Part shown: positions 47,048 to 55,174 of the stretch, one piece after another
Layout of the letters: each line of letters opens with the position of its first letter
Numbering within the stretch: position 1 is the first letter of the stretch
NCBI RefSeq assembly: GCF_900104555.1
Contig: NZ_FNJU01000003.1
Location: 248,001-312,000 of the forward strand
Direction: 5' to 3'
DNA length: 64,000 nucleotides
Origin: Litchfieldia salsa
GTDB taxonomy: Bacteria; Bacillota; Bacilli; Bacillales; Bacillaceae_L
Notes under the pieces: generated by a model
What the model saw: only the letters and a program-made list of their open reading frames with translations
What the model was told of the DNA's origin: nothing
The model's database searches: none
Made by a program: the position numbers and the translations under genes

Positions 47048-47494
47048 ATGGACGCTCCTTGGAATCAAGCTGGGAGTCCTGTTACGAAAGAGGACAAGGA
47101 TTCTCTAGAACGATTAATTGAGTTTGATCGAAAACATAATTATTACAAGGCTCTTCACTTCAAATTAATGATGTTCCTAATTACAATATTAATTTTCACG
47201 ATGACGAAATATTATTTTCATTTTTCCTTTTTTCCTGGTTTAAATCCAGTAGTTGATTTTATCTTTAATGATCGAAATATTATTATGGACTTATTTCTTA
47301 ATATTGCCCTCCTTTTTACTACCACTTTGACACATAACCTTAAAGAAAATGCGAAAAGTGATTTTAAATCACTAAAAAGCGAAATCGTTGATTTATCAAA
47401 TAAAGAATGGTACAAAAAATATGATGATGCAAACAGTCTAATTTTCGATTATCTTTATCGCACATATAAAATAAGAATTAATCATAAGACATAA
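47048..47494 (+). CDS. Two-TM membrane protein, DUF2663/YpbF-like
   Basis: 148 residues. Two TM helices (about 38-56 and 78-94) with a charged C-terminal tail. The tail pattern DFKSLKSEIVDLSNKEWYKK, then IFDYLYRTYKIRI resembles DUF2663 (YpbF), but the resemblance is weak and by eye. The start is the ATG at 47048 because GGAGG lies 7 bases upstream; the ATG at 47030 lies before that site. Function unknown. Confidence 0.55.
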   Translation: MDAPWNQAGSPVTKEDKDSLERLIEFDRKHNYYKALHFKLMMFLITILIFTMTKYYFHFSFFPGLNPVVDFIFNDRNIIMDLFLNIALLFTTTLTHNLKENAKSDFKSLKSEIVDLSNKEWYKKYDDANSLIFDYLYRTYKIRINHKT

Positions 47495-47497
47495 ATG

Positions 47498-47545
47498 AAA
47501 AGAGTCTTCCCTATAAGTGCTTGTACTTAGGGGAGACTCTTTTTT
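47498..47545. terminator. Bidirectional terminator between convergent genes
   Basis: AAAAGAGTCT-t-CCC pairs with GGG-g-AGACTCTTTT. Confidence 0.85.
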
Positions 47546-47552
47546 CCATTTC

Positions 47553-48020
47553 TTACTCTACTTGTGTTCGTTCTTTTCCCTTATCAGTAACCGCAAACTT
47601 TCTTGTCATTGTCTTTATGTTCTCGGTTTTTTTGAAACGTAGTGCAGACCAATCTTCATCAATGGCAATTTGACGAACAGGTTCAAAGCCTTCTATGGAC
47701 AGTAAGCCTGCAACGCGATCTCGGCTACAATCAGATTCTTTATAGGTTTTGGATGTCTTTTTTGGATAACAAAGCCATAAAAGTCCATTAACTTGGAGTT
47801 TTTTTAATCCTATTCTTGCATTAGTTTGTAGCTCTTCATTACTAGTGCCAAAAACTTGAACAAAATCGTAGATCTCATTTATTGCTTCCTGATGTACATC
47901 ACCGACAAAAACAGCCTTAATAATGTCGTATGATTTAGGAGCATTTAAAATAAGTACAGGTTGTCCGTTATCTTTAAATTGTAATTTTTTTATAATTTGT
48001 AAGGCCTCTTCTTCTGACAA
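47553..48020 (-). CDS. DUF3052-like protein
   Basis: 155 residues, soluble alpha/beta. The block PKKTSKTYKESDCSRDRVAG, followed by PVRQIAIDEDWSALRFKK, is the pattern of DUF3052-like proteins of unknown role. I place the start at a TTG (48020): GGGGAGGG lies 8 bases before it, inside the last codons of the MOSC gene. An ATG at 48041 would put that site inside the coding sequence. Hence it is coupled to the MOSC gene and may depend on the same transcript. Confidence 0.65.
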   Translation of the reverse strand: MSEEEALQIIKKLQFKDNGQPVLILNAPKSYDIIKAVFVGDVHQEAINEIYDFVQVFGTSNEELQTNARIGLKKLQVNGLLWLCYPKKTSKTYKESDCSRDRVAGLLSIEGFEPVRQIAIDEDWSALRFKKTENIKTMTRKFAVTDKGKERTQVE

Positions 48021-48024
48021 TTGC

Positions 48025-48687
48025 TTAACCCTCCCCAACATTTAACTGACTTTTCTTCCCAATAAGTAATTTCTTCCATTGCTCTGCTAGTGCTTCTAAG
48101 TTCAATACACGGTCTATTTCGCCTAAAGTGACTGATTGCTTGTGGAAATAGAGATGATGAATTTCTGAAACAGTTATTCCCATCGGATGGGCAGAAAGTT
48201 GCTTAATCTCAGAATTTAGCTTAATCCTACCTTCTTTTAGTACTCTAAAAAAATAACCAGTATATCCTGTTTCAATGATTCTTTTTAATAAAAGAGGATT
48301 ATTATTTCGCTTATTAATTGTGACACATGGAAATCTTCCTTGTGATACTTGGAGAATTGCTTCTCCAACTTGAAAAATATCACCTACACACACTTCATCT
48401 TCTTTCATATTCAAACCAGTTATGTTTTCACCGAATGCCGAAGTAGTTAAGGTTTGACCAAATTCTTCTTTCCAATATGTATAGTGTTCATATGGATAGT
48501 AACAAACGACTCGTTCTTTTCCACCATGGTTGACATGGTTTGCTACTGAATCTCCCGAAATACTAAGAAAACCGACATCAAGCTGATCACTTAGGTTTTT
48601 CCAGATTCCAGAATGATATTCATTCCCTTCGAACGTCTTATTTACTGGATGCCCTTTACTTATATATATAATCTCTCTATTGCTCAT
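48025..48687 (-). CDS. MOSC domain protein (YiiM family)
   Basis: 220 residues. A beta-strand MOSC domain (about 10-150) with SGDSVANHVNHGGKERVVCYYP and the conserved cysteine in VSQGRFPCVTINKR (likely sulfur or Mo-cofactor handling). A C-terminal three-helix region ends the protein. The YiiM family reduces N-hydroxylated compounds such as 6-hydroxylaminopurine in E. coli. The start is the ATG at 48687 (MSNREIIY) with GGAGGG upstream; a 17-codon longer frame is not needed. It overlaps nothing but couples with the DUF3052-like gene. Confidence 0.85.
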   Translation of the reverse strand: MSNREIIYISKGHPVNKTFEGNEYHSGIWKNLSDQLDVGFLSISGDSVANHVNHGGKERVVCYYPYEHYTYWKEEFGQTLTTSAFGENITGLNMKEDEVCVGDIFQVGEAILQVSQGRFPCVTINKRNNNPLLLKRIIETGYTGYFFRVLKEGRIKLNSEIKQLSAHPMGITVSEIHHLYFHKQSVTLGEIDRVLNLEALAEQWKKLLIGKKSQLNVGEG

Positions 48688-48859
48688 GATTTTCCCTCCA
48701 CTCCCCTTTTTCATTTTATCCTCTAGTATGTTGGGCAATCAAGAACATAAAAATAAATATAGTAATTAATTGAAAGATAATTAAAATAAGTTATTTCGAT
48801 TATCGAAAAAAATGGTACAATACAATTTATAAAAATGAAGAGAAACTAGGAGATTATTA

Positions 48860-49792
48860 ATGGAAAAGAAATTATGGCTAACATATGGGATGCTTACTTT
48901 GGCAACGGCAACATGGGGAAGCGCATTTATTGCAGGAAAAGTGGCTATACAGAGCTTTGAACCTTCAACCATTGCATTTATACGATTCTTTGGAGCTGCT
49001 TTACTTTTGTTTCCATTAATGTGGTTAATGGATAAAGAGAAAATAAAGCCTACTTTAAAAGACTATGGTTTATTTGCTGTGTTAGGTTTAACTGGAATTG
49101 CAATTTATAATATTTGTTTTTTCCTTTCCAGCAAACATGCACCTGTAATTAAAAGCTCTCTATTTATAGCATCCAATCCTGTATTGATTGTACTTCTATC
49201 TGGACTGTTTTTAAAAGAAAAAATTACTCAAAATAACATTATTGGAATGTTAATTGCATTAACTGGAGTTACCTTTATCATTACTGATGGACATTTAGTT
49301 ACTCTTTTACAAATGGGCTTTGAACCTATTGATTTTATTCTGTTAGGTGCAGTGATCAGTTGGGCATTATACAGTGTCGTTGGAAAAATAGTTTTAAAGA
49401 AATATAGCTCAGTTGTGTCAACCACTTATGCAGTTGCATTTGGAACGATATTCTTATTTCCATTTGCAATACTGGAAACTAGTTGGTTAGATATACAACA
49501 GGCTCCATTTAATGTTTGGATAGCAATCGCTCACATGAGTGTTTTTGTAACAGTCGTTTCATTTGTTATGTATTATCATGGGATCAAGGAGGTTGGAGCG
49601 GCTAAAGCATCTATTTTTATAAATGTGATGCCATTGTCAGCTGTCATCATGGCTACCTTGTTTCTAGGTGAGACTTTCACATGGGCACATGCGGTTGGTG
49701 CTATCTGTGTATTAACAGGGGTTTATGTTGGGACCCAAACAAAGAAAACGAATTTACCGAAGAAAAAACTCGAAGAAAAAGTTGTAAGCTAA
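48860..49792 (+). CDS. DMT family transporter (two EamA domains)
   Basis: 310 residues with ten TM helices in two EamA repeats (about 8-140 and 155-293). Motifs are ATATWGSAFIAGKVAI at the start, SSKHAPVIKSSLFIASNPV, and SWALYSVVGKIVLKK in repeat two. It probably exports amino acids or other small metabolites. A Lys-rich tail ends the protein. CTAGGAG precedes the ATG. Confidence 0.9.
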   Translation: MEKKLWLTYGMLTLATATWGSAFIAGKVAIQSFEPSTIAFIRFFGAALLLFPLMWLMDKEKIKPTLKDYGLFAVLGLTGIAIYNICFFLSSKHAPVIKSSLFIASNPVLIVLLSGLFLKEKITQNNIIGMLIALTGVTFIITDGHLVTLLQMGFEPIDFILLGAVISWALYSVVGKIVLKKYSSVVSTTYAVAFGTIFLFPFAILETSWLDIQQAPFNVWIAIAHMSVFVTVVSFVMYYHGIKEVGAAKASIFINVMPLSAVIMATLFLGETFTWAHAVGAICVLTGVYVGTQTKKTNLPKKKLEEKVVS

Positions 49793-49823
49793 ACCTGAAA
49801 AAAAATGCTACATGAACATATAA

Positions 49824-49851
49824 AAGCCCGGGAAGATTTTGTCCCGGGCTT
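49824..49851. terminator. Bidirectional terminator between convergent genes
   Basis: AAGCCCGGGA / TCCCGGGCTT, a perfect GC-rich 10-bp stem with an 8-base loop. Confidence 0.85.
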
Positions 49852-49857
49852 ACTCAT

Positions 49858-50361
49858 TTATAATTTTGCTAATATCTCACGGATAAATGCTGGTTCGTCC
49901 TTTGGTGTACGAGAAGTGATGATATTTTCACCTACTACAACTTCCTCATCTTTGAAATTTGCACCAGCAAGTTTAACATCGTCACGAATTCCGATATAGC
50001 TGGTTGCTTCTTTACCTTTGAGTATGTCAGCACTAATCATAACTTGTGGTCCATGACAGATTCCCGCAATTACTTTCCCTTGTTGATTAGCTTCCTTAAC
50101 AAAACGAACAATATCTTCGTTAACTCGTAATGCTTCAGGTGCTCCTCCACCAGGAATAACAATTGCATCATAGTCTGCAGCTTTAACTTCTGAGGCTGAT
50201 AATTCTGTTGTGTAAGAGGTTCCATTTTTGCCATTACACACAGAATCTTTTTCTAAACCAATGATTGTTGTTTCATGTCCCGCTTCACGAATAGCGTTAT
50301 ATGGGTTCACCATTTCAGAATCTTCATAATAACTTGCTAGAAGAAATGCTACTTTTGCCAT
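49858..50361 (-). CDS. DJ-1/PfpI family protein (YraA-like)
   Basis: 167 residues, one DJ-1/PfpI domain. The nucleophile Cys is in AGICHGPQV, and the glutamine amidotransferase-like fold is shown by VAFLLASYYEDSEMVNPY and IVIPGGGAPEALR. Members act as stress-induced deglycases or proteases (B. subtilis YraA, YfkM). GGAGG lies 7 bases before the ATG at 50361; a longer frame starting upstream would include a hydrophobic, unlikely N-terminus. Transcribed alone. Confidence 0.85.
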   Translation of the reverse strand: MAKVAFLLASYYEDSEMVNPYNAIREAGHETTIIGLEKDSVCNGKNGTSYTTELSASEVKAADYDAIVIPGGGAPEALRVNEDIVRFVKEANQQGKVIAGICHGPQVMISADILKGKEATSYIGIRDDVKLAGANFKDEEVVVGENIITSRTPKDEPAFIREILAKL

Positions 50362-50453
50362 CATATTACCTCCAATAATCTTTACTATATTTACTACTAT
50401 AATTGAAATAAATTTCAAATACAAAGGATATGTTTTTGATTAATTTTATGTGA

Positions 50454-51116
50454 CTAAACCCTACTATGGGTTCTAATAACTGTTTCAATATCAATTACCT
50501 CGTTTACTAGATAATTAGGATTTGAACTCTTCAGTTCTTCTACTGACCCATAGCCATAAGTAACTCCAATAGAGTCAATACCAGTGTTTTTTGCCCCAAT
50601 GAGATCATGTTTTCGATCACCAATCATAATAAAATCTCCTAATGGATGTTTATCATATTTATCTAATATGTATTGTATTATTTCTGTTTTTGAACTCCTT
50701 GTACCATCTAGATTACTACCTACAATAAGATCGAAATAATGATCAAGATTAAAATGATTTAATATCGTTTCAGAAAATACCGTAGGTTTTGATGTAGCCA
50801 CAACCAACGTGTAGTCCTTTGCTAGGGAATTTAATAATTGTGGTATGTTATGATAAAGCTTATTTTCAAACATGCCAATCTCCTTAAAGCGCTCACGATA
50901 AAAGTCAATGGCCTTTTTCACTTCATCATCATCCATTTTATATCCCCGTGAAAAAGTCTCTTGTAATGGTGGGCCAATATAGCGTGTTAGCTTTTCAAGA
51001 TCAAGCTCCTCAATCCCCATTTTTTCTAAAGCATACTGTATGGATTTAGTGATCCCTTCCTTCGGGTCTGTTAATGTTCCATCTAAATCAAATAATACGA
51101 TTTTATATTTCTTCAT
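50454..51116 (-). CDS. HAD family hydrolase (phosphoglycolate phosphatase-like)
   Basis: 220 residues. HAD motif I DLDGTLTDP, motif II VVATSKP, motif III/IV GDRKHDLIGAKN, and a helical cap (about 15-85) of subclass I. It resembles PGP/PpaX-type phosphatases. AGGAGG lies 6 bases before the ATG at 51116; ten in-frame codons above it are out of range of this site. The start overlaps the end of the ATL gene by 14 bp, so the two form an operon. A phosphatase with a repair protein is an odd but plausible pair. Confidence 0.85.
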   Translation of the reverse strand: MKKYKIVLFDLDGTLTDPKEGITKSIQYALEKMGIEELDLEKLTRYIGPPLQETFSRGYKMDDDEVKKAIDFYRERFKEIGMFENKLYHNIPQLLNSLAKDYTLVVATSKPTVFSETILNHFNLDHYFDLIVGSNLDGTRSSKTEIIQYILDKYDKHPLGDFIMIGDRKHDLIGAKNTGIDSIGVTYGYGSVEELKSSNPNYLVNEVIDIETVIRTHSRV

Positions 51117-51465
51117 GGAACTCCTCCTCACTACATATTTTTTCATTGTGGCTGACTTTCCACTGATATTTTTCTAAATCAATCGTACCATTTACTCCTA
51201 GTTGTACATTTTCAATTTCGAGTGCTAGTCTTTGCTCATTATAGGATTCATCATCTTGAAGTGCGATTTTTCCCTTTGAATTAATAACTCGATGCCATGG
51301 TAGTTGATGCTTCCTGCTCATTGAGTGAAGGATACGAACCACTTGACGCGCAGCTCGCGGACTACCAGCGTATGCTGCAATTTGTCCATAGGTCATCACT
51401 TTTCCTTCAGGGATATTTTGAATGATTTCAAGCACTTTCATAGTAAAAGGAGTTATAAGAATCAT
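51103..51465 (-). CDS. Alkyltransferase-like protein (ATL, MGMT fold without the acceptor Cys)
   Basis: 120 residues. Only the MGMT DNA-binding domain is present: VMTYGQIAAYAGSPRAARQV and the active-site motif PWHRVI, where Trp replaces the alkyl-acceptor Cys of PCHRV. Such proteins bind O6-alkylguanine and direct nucleotide excision repair but do not remove the alkyl group. A poor ribosome site (AAAGAAAGGG directly before the ATG) leaves the start uncertain; a second ATG lies eight codons in. It is cotranscribed with the HAD gene. Confidence 0.8.
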   Translation of the reverse strand: MILITPFTMKVLEIIQNIPEGKVMTYGQIAAYAGSPRAARQVVRILHSMSRKHQLPWHRVINSKGKIALQDDESYNEQRLALEIENVQLGVNGTIDLEKYQWKVSHNEKICSEEEFHEEI

Positions 51466-51591
51466 CCCTTTCTTTGATATCTTGTTGGATCAGTGTCTAA
51501 TTAATTCTATTATACCTAATAATAATTAAAGGGAAAGACACATGGTTCCTTCTTTTTGAATAGACTATTCCATCAATTTAATTTGGTGGTG

Positions 51592-53607
51592 ATGACCTTG
51601 GACCTACCTACAATTCTAGCCGGTCCGATTATAAGGCGGGTAGAACCAAGCGAGGTAGTGATATGGATTGCTTTAAGCGAGGAACTTAATGTTGATTCTA
51701 AAATATATCATATAGACTCATTTAATAAATATGAATTAATTAGTACTCACTCTCAGCCTGAATCTGTTCGTCTTGGTGAAAAGTTATTTATATATTTAAT
51801 AAAGATTGTTCCAAATGATTCTATATTCCCTGTGAATTCTTTGATAGGCTATAACGTCTTTCTTTCAGATGGAAAGAATTCGTGGGGATTACAGGACTTT
51901 CAATTATTAGATCCTGAATCTTCAAGTTCAATCATATATGGAAAGTATAAGTATCCAACATTTTTTATAAATGAGGGTCACGACTCCAGAATGTTATATG
52001 GCTCCTGCAGAAAACTTCACGGTAAAAATAAGGATGCGTTAGCAAAAGGTGATTCCGTTGTTGAACAGAATGTATCAAATTTAAGTGCACGGCCAAGTTC
52101 TTTGTTCTTGATGGGCGATCAAATTTATGCAGATGATGTTGCTGATCCAGTTGCTCTTTATCTATATGAACTAGGTGAATTATTAATCGGGAAGAAAGAA
52201 AATTTGCTACCTATTGATGAAAGAGCATACCAAGTTAACCCCCTCTTCAAAATTGGCGGAAGAGCAAAGATAGTCCGTGATTGTGGCTTCACATCTAGAA
52301 ATTGTGACAACCATTTGATTAGTCTTGGTGAGTATGCAGCAATGTATTTATGCAGTTGGAATCCTGAACTTTTAAATATAGCGTTTAAGGACGGTCGATT
52401 TGATTTATTTGACGAAACTTATTCGAAAGGTAAATATCATGATAGCCTCTTAGGAAATAAACAAGAAGTAGAGATTGATAGATTACGTATACGATACGAT
52501 GATCAAAAAAAAGAATTACGATCATTTCTTGAAGAGTTACCAAAGATTCGTAGGTTATTAGCAAATATTCCAACCTATATGATTTTTGATGATCATGATA
52601 TTACTGATGACTGGAATATTACTGATAAATGGAAAAAACAAGTTAAAAGTAGTGCGCTAGGAAGCCATATTATTGCAAATGGATTGACAGCTTATTGGGC
52701 ATTTCAAGGATGGGGTAATCAGCCTAAATCTTTCTCGAATGACTTCAAAAACACTGTAAAAGGATATTTAAATACATTGAATGTTAACGGTTTAGAGCAT
52801 AAAAAATGGTTAGATACTCTTTGGGATTTTAACTCGTGGCATTATGTAACACCAACAGATCCAAAAGCATTAGTTCTTGATACACGTACACAGCGGTCTT
52901 ATTCCCCTCAACCTAGTCTTTTTAATAGTGACACAATGTCCAAAATTGGTACACAAGGACCCAACCTTATAAGCTCTGAGGGATGGAAGCGAGTATCTAA
53001 CATGTTAGCAAATAGTAAGTGGAAATCAAAAACTCCACTCATAATTATTTCTCCATGCCCACTATATGGAATTAGTATGATTGAAACATTTTTATCTCAA
53101 TATCTTTTGCCACTAAGTTCAATCTACCCTAAAATACAAACGACATCTGACATTGAATGGTGGAGGTTTAATGGAAAGGGTTTTACGACCTTTCATCAAC
53201 AAGTGAACCAATGGAACCCTAGTGACTGTATAATTCTATCTGGTGATGCTCATATGGCGTATTCGCTTCAAGCAAAAATAGTACACTCAAAGCAAACGAA
53301 TGAAAGAATCATACATCAATTTACCAGTAGTCCCTTGAAAAACATGAGCTTCGGTGGTTTAAAAGGAGTTTTATTAAAAGCAATACTAACATTACACGGT
53401 AAATTTCAAGTGAAGCGGTATTGTGGCCCTTCCAATTTAATTGGTATTGAAGGGGACAATAAAACGATTTGGAAGGAAGAAATCACTTATGATTCTCTAA
53501 ATAGTGAACCTATAGCCCAATTAGACAATAATTTAGGATATTTATTATATACAAGTAAGGGAATTAAACATCAATTAATAGACTACAAAGATGATAGTTC
53601 CAGATAA
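51592..53607 (+). CDS. PhoD-like alkaline phosphatase/phosphodiesterase
   Basis: About 671 residues from the ATG at 51592. PhoD-family metallophosphoesterase motifs are YGSCRK, LFLMGDQIYADD, MIFDDHDITDDW and LSGDAHMAY, which bind the metals. The N-terminus DLPTILAGPIIRRVEPSEV has no signal peptide, unlike secreted Tat-dependent PhoD, so it is likely cytosolic. Start choice is uncertain: ATG 51592 or TTG 51598 follow GGTGGTG. The likely role is hydrolysis of phosphodiesters or teichoic-acid-like material. Transcribed alone. Confidence 0.82.
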   Translation: MTLDLPTILAGPIIRRVEPSEVVIWIALSEELNVDSKIYHIDSFNKYELISTHSQPESVRLGEKLFIYLIKIVPNDSIFPVNSLIGYNVFLSDGKNSWGLQDFQLLDPESSSSIIYGKYKYPTFFINEGHDSRMLYGSCRKLHGKNKDALAKGDSVVEQNVSNLSARPSSLFLMGDQIYADDVADPVALYLYELGELLIGKKENLLPIDERAYQVNPLFKIGGRAKIVRDCGFTSRNCDNHLISLGEYAAMYLCSWNPELLNIAFKDGRFDLFDETYSKGKYHDSLLGNKQEVEIDRLRIRYDDQKKELRSFLEELPKIRRLLANIPTYMIFDDHDITDDWNITDKWKKQVKSSALGSHIIANGLTAYWAFQGWGNQPKSFSNDFKNTVKGYLNTLNVNGLEHKKWLDTLWDFNSWHYVTPTDPKALVLDTRTQRSYSPQPSLFNSDTMSKIGTQGPNLISSEGWKRVSNMLANSKWKSKTPLIIISPCPLYGISMIETFLSQYLLPLSSIYPKIQTTSDIEWWRFNGKGFTTFHQQVNQWNPSDCIILSGDAHMAYSLQAKIVHSKQTNERIIHQFTSSPLKNMSFGGLKGVLLKAILTLHGKFQVKRYCGPSNLIGIEGDNKTIWKEEITYDSLNSEPIAQLDNNLGYLLYTSKGIKHQLIDYKDDSSR

Positions 53608-53649
53608 TCGTAATTAAAATGTGAGTATACAAAAGGCAGAACAGGAAAG

Positions 53650-53684
53650 AGGCATGAGAATATCGATTTCTCATGCCTTTTATT
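53650..53684 (+). terminator. Terminator of the PhoD-like gene
   Basis: AGGCATGAGAA / TTCTCATGCCT stem followed by TTTATTATT. Also useful for the convergent GNAT gene. Confidence 0.8.
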
Positions 53685-53700
53685 ATTGAAAAAGATGTTC

Positions 53701-54156
53701 TTATAGCTTTCTTGTCATAAATACACTGTTTGGGTCTTCAATATAATCTGAAAAAGGGCTACAGTATTGAAAATCAAAGCTTAAATATAATCTTTTGGCT
53801 GGTTCAAAAGCTTCCATTGACCCAGTTTCCAAACTAAGCCTTTGATATCCCCTATCTTTGGCTTCTTCAATGATATGCTGAAGAATTTTTCTAGCTACTC
53901 CCTTTCTAAGGTGTGAAGTAGAAGTACGCATTGATTTAATTTCTCCATGCTGAGAATTAAGCTCTTTTAGTGCCCCACAACCAACTAATTGATCTTGCTC
54001 CCATGCACTCCAAAATGTGATTTCAGGTTTTTTTAATTCTTCTAAGTTAAGGGCATGGATGCTCTCAGGTGGGGAGTGTAATTCCATTCCTCTAAGATGC
54101 TCTGTTATTAACTTAGTTATTTCCTGACCAGTTAAGTCATCAACTATTATCTTCAA
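53701..54156 (-). CDS. GNAT family N-acetyltransferase (YsnE-like)
   Basis: 151 residues, single GNAT fold. The acetyl-CoA-binding motif is LRKGVARKILQHII (R-x-x-G-x-A), preceded by the SAWEQDQLVGCGALKELNSQHGEIKSMR strands. The pattern ESIHALNLEELKKPEI near the N-terminus and LETGSMEAFEPAKRLYLSFDF match YsnE of B. subtilis, linked to indole-3-acetate production. Substrate not provable from sequence. It lies 18 bp after the cyclophilin gene, so they may be one transcript. Confidence 0.8.
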   Translation of the reverse strand: MKIIVDDLTGQEITKLITEHLRGMELHSPPESIHALNLEELKKPEITFWSAWEQDQLVGCGALKELNSQHGEIKSMRTSTSHLRKGVARKILQHIIEEAKDRGYQRLSLETGSMEAFEPAKRLYLSFDFQYCSPFSDYIEDPNSVFMTRKL

Positions 54157-54174
54157 ACTAACACCCCTTTATTA

Positions 54175-54828
54175 TTATTGTTTTACTGGATCATCATAAT
54201 CAAAGTCAAATGTTTCTACTGTCACTTTAGTCATAATTTGAGCTTCCAGTGGTTTATCACTATCATCAGTAGCAACTTGGACAATTTCATCAACCGTTTC
54301 CATGCCTTCGATAACTTTTCCAAATGCAGCATATTCCCCATCAAGGTCTGGTTTGTCTTCAACCATAATAAAGAATTGTGAACCTGCTGAATTTGGATCT
54401 TGGGTTCTTGCCATTGAAAGAATTCCTCGACTATGTGACAAATCATTTACGAAGTCATTAGAGGTAAATTCCCCTGCAATACTGTAACCCGGGCCACCTG
54501 CACCTGTTCCTTGTGGGTCTCCACCTTGTACCATAAATTGTGGAATGACTCGGTGGAAAGTTAATCCATCATAATAGCCTTGTTCAATTAATGAGATAAA
54601 GTTCATAACAGTGTTTGGCGCAACTTCTGGGTATAGTTCTAATTTGATTTCTTTATTGTTCTCCATCATAATTGTCACAATAGGGTTTTTGTCCACTTTA
54701 AAAGGCTCAGGTTGACTACTTCCATTTTCTCCAGTATTTTGATCTGAACTTGTACCACATCCAGAAATAGTCATCACTAGTAATAAGATTGTTGAAAAGA
54801 GAATGCTGTAAGTACGTATTTTAGTCAT
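54175..54828 (-). CDS. Lipoprotein peptidyl-prolyl cis-trans isomerase (cyclophilin)
   Basis: 217 residues. Lipoprotein signal with lipobox TISGC, a Ser/Gly-rich tether, then a cyclophilin domain (about 48-205). Active-site motifs are FHRVIPQFMVQGGDP, then GPGYSIAGEF and AGSQFFIMVED. It should speed proline isomerisation of secreted proteins outside the membrane, as a PrsA-like folding helper of a different family. It is upstream of the GNAT gene. Confidence 0.92.
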   Translation of the reverse strand: MTKIRTYSILFSTILLLVMTISGCGTSSDQNTGENGSSQPEPFKVDKNPIVTIMMENNKEIKLELYPEVAPNTVMNFISLIEQGYYDGLTFHRVIPQFMVQGGDPQGTGAGGPGYSIAGEFTSNDFVNDLSHSRGILSMARTQDPNSAGSQFFIMVEDKPDLDGEYAAFGKVIEGMETVDEIVQVATDDSDKPLEAQIMTKVTVETFDFDYDDPVKQ

Positions 54829-54881
54829 TTTAAATCTCCTTTATTATTCGATTATTCACCATTATACCAAGTTCTTCAGAG

Positions 54882-55040
54882 TTATTTCCATTTTTCACTA
54901 TTTGTTTCTTTTAATTTTTCTTTTTCCTTTTCGGTTCGATATCTAGCACATTTATTCTTCAAACAATTTCCTTTGACATGATCACCATATTGTTTCTTGA
55001 AAAGTTCTAAACAATAGCACCTTTCTTGGTCTTCCACCAT
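54882..55040 (-). CDS. Cys-rich mini-protein, 52 aa
   Basis: Starts MVEDQERCYCLELFKKQYGD and continues to a Lys/Glu-rich tail. Four Cys are arranged as C-x-C, then 15 residues, then C-x4-C, suggesting a small zinc-binding knuckle. An AGGAAGTG ribosome site precedes the ATG. I do not recognise a named family. Confidence 0.6.
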   Translation of the reverse strand: MVEDQERCYCLELFKKQYGDHVKGNCLKNKCARYRTEKEKEKLKETNSEKWK

Positions 55041-55174
55041 TTATGAATCACTTCCTATAAAAATTAAATACTACCATCATTTATATTATAGATTATTTTT
55101 GAAAAAGAAAAAGAAAGATTCTTCTCCTACACGCTAATTAAAAAGCGGTATCAGGATAAGATCTTTCTAATTGA

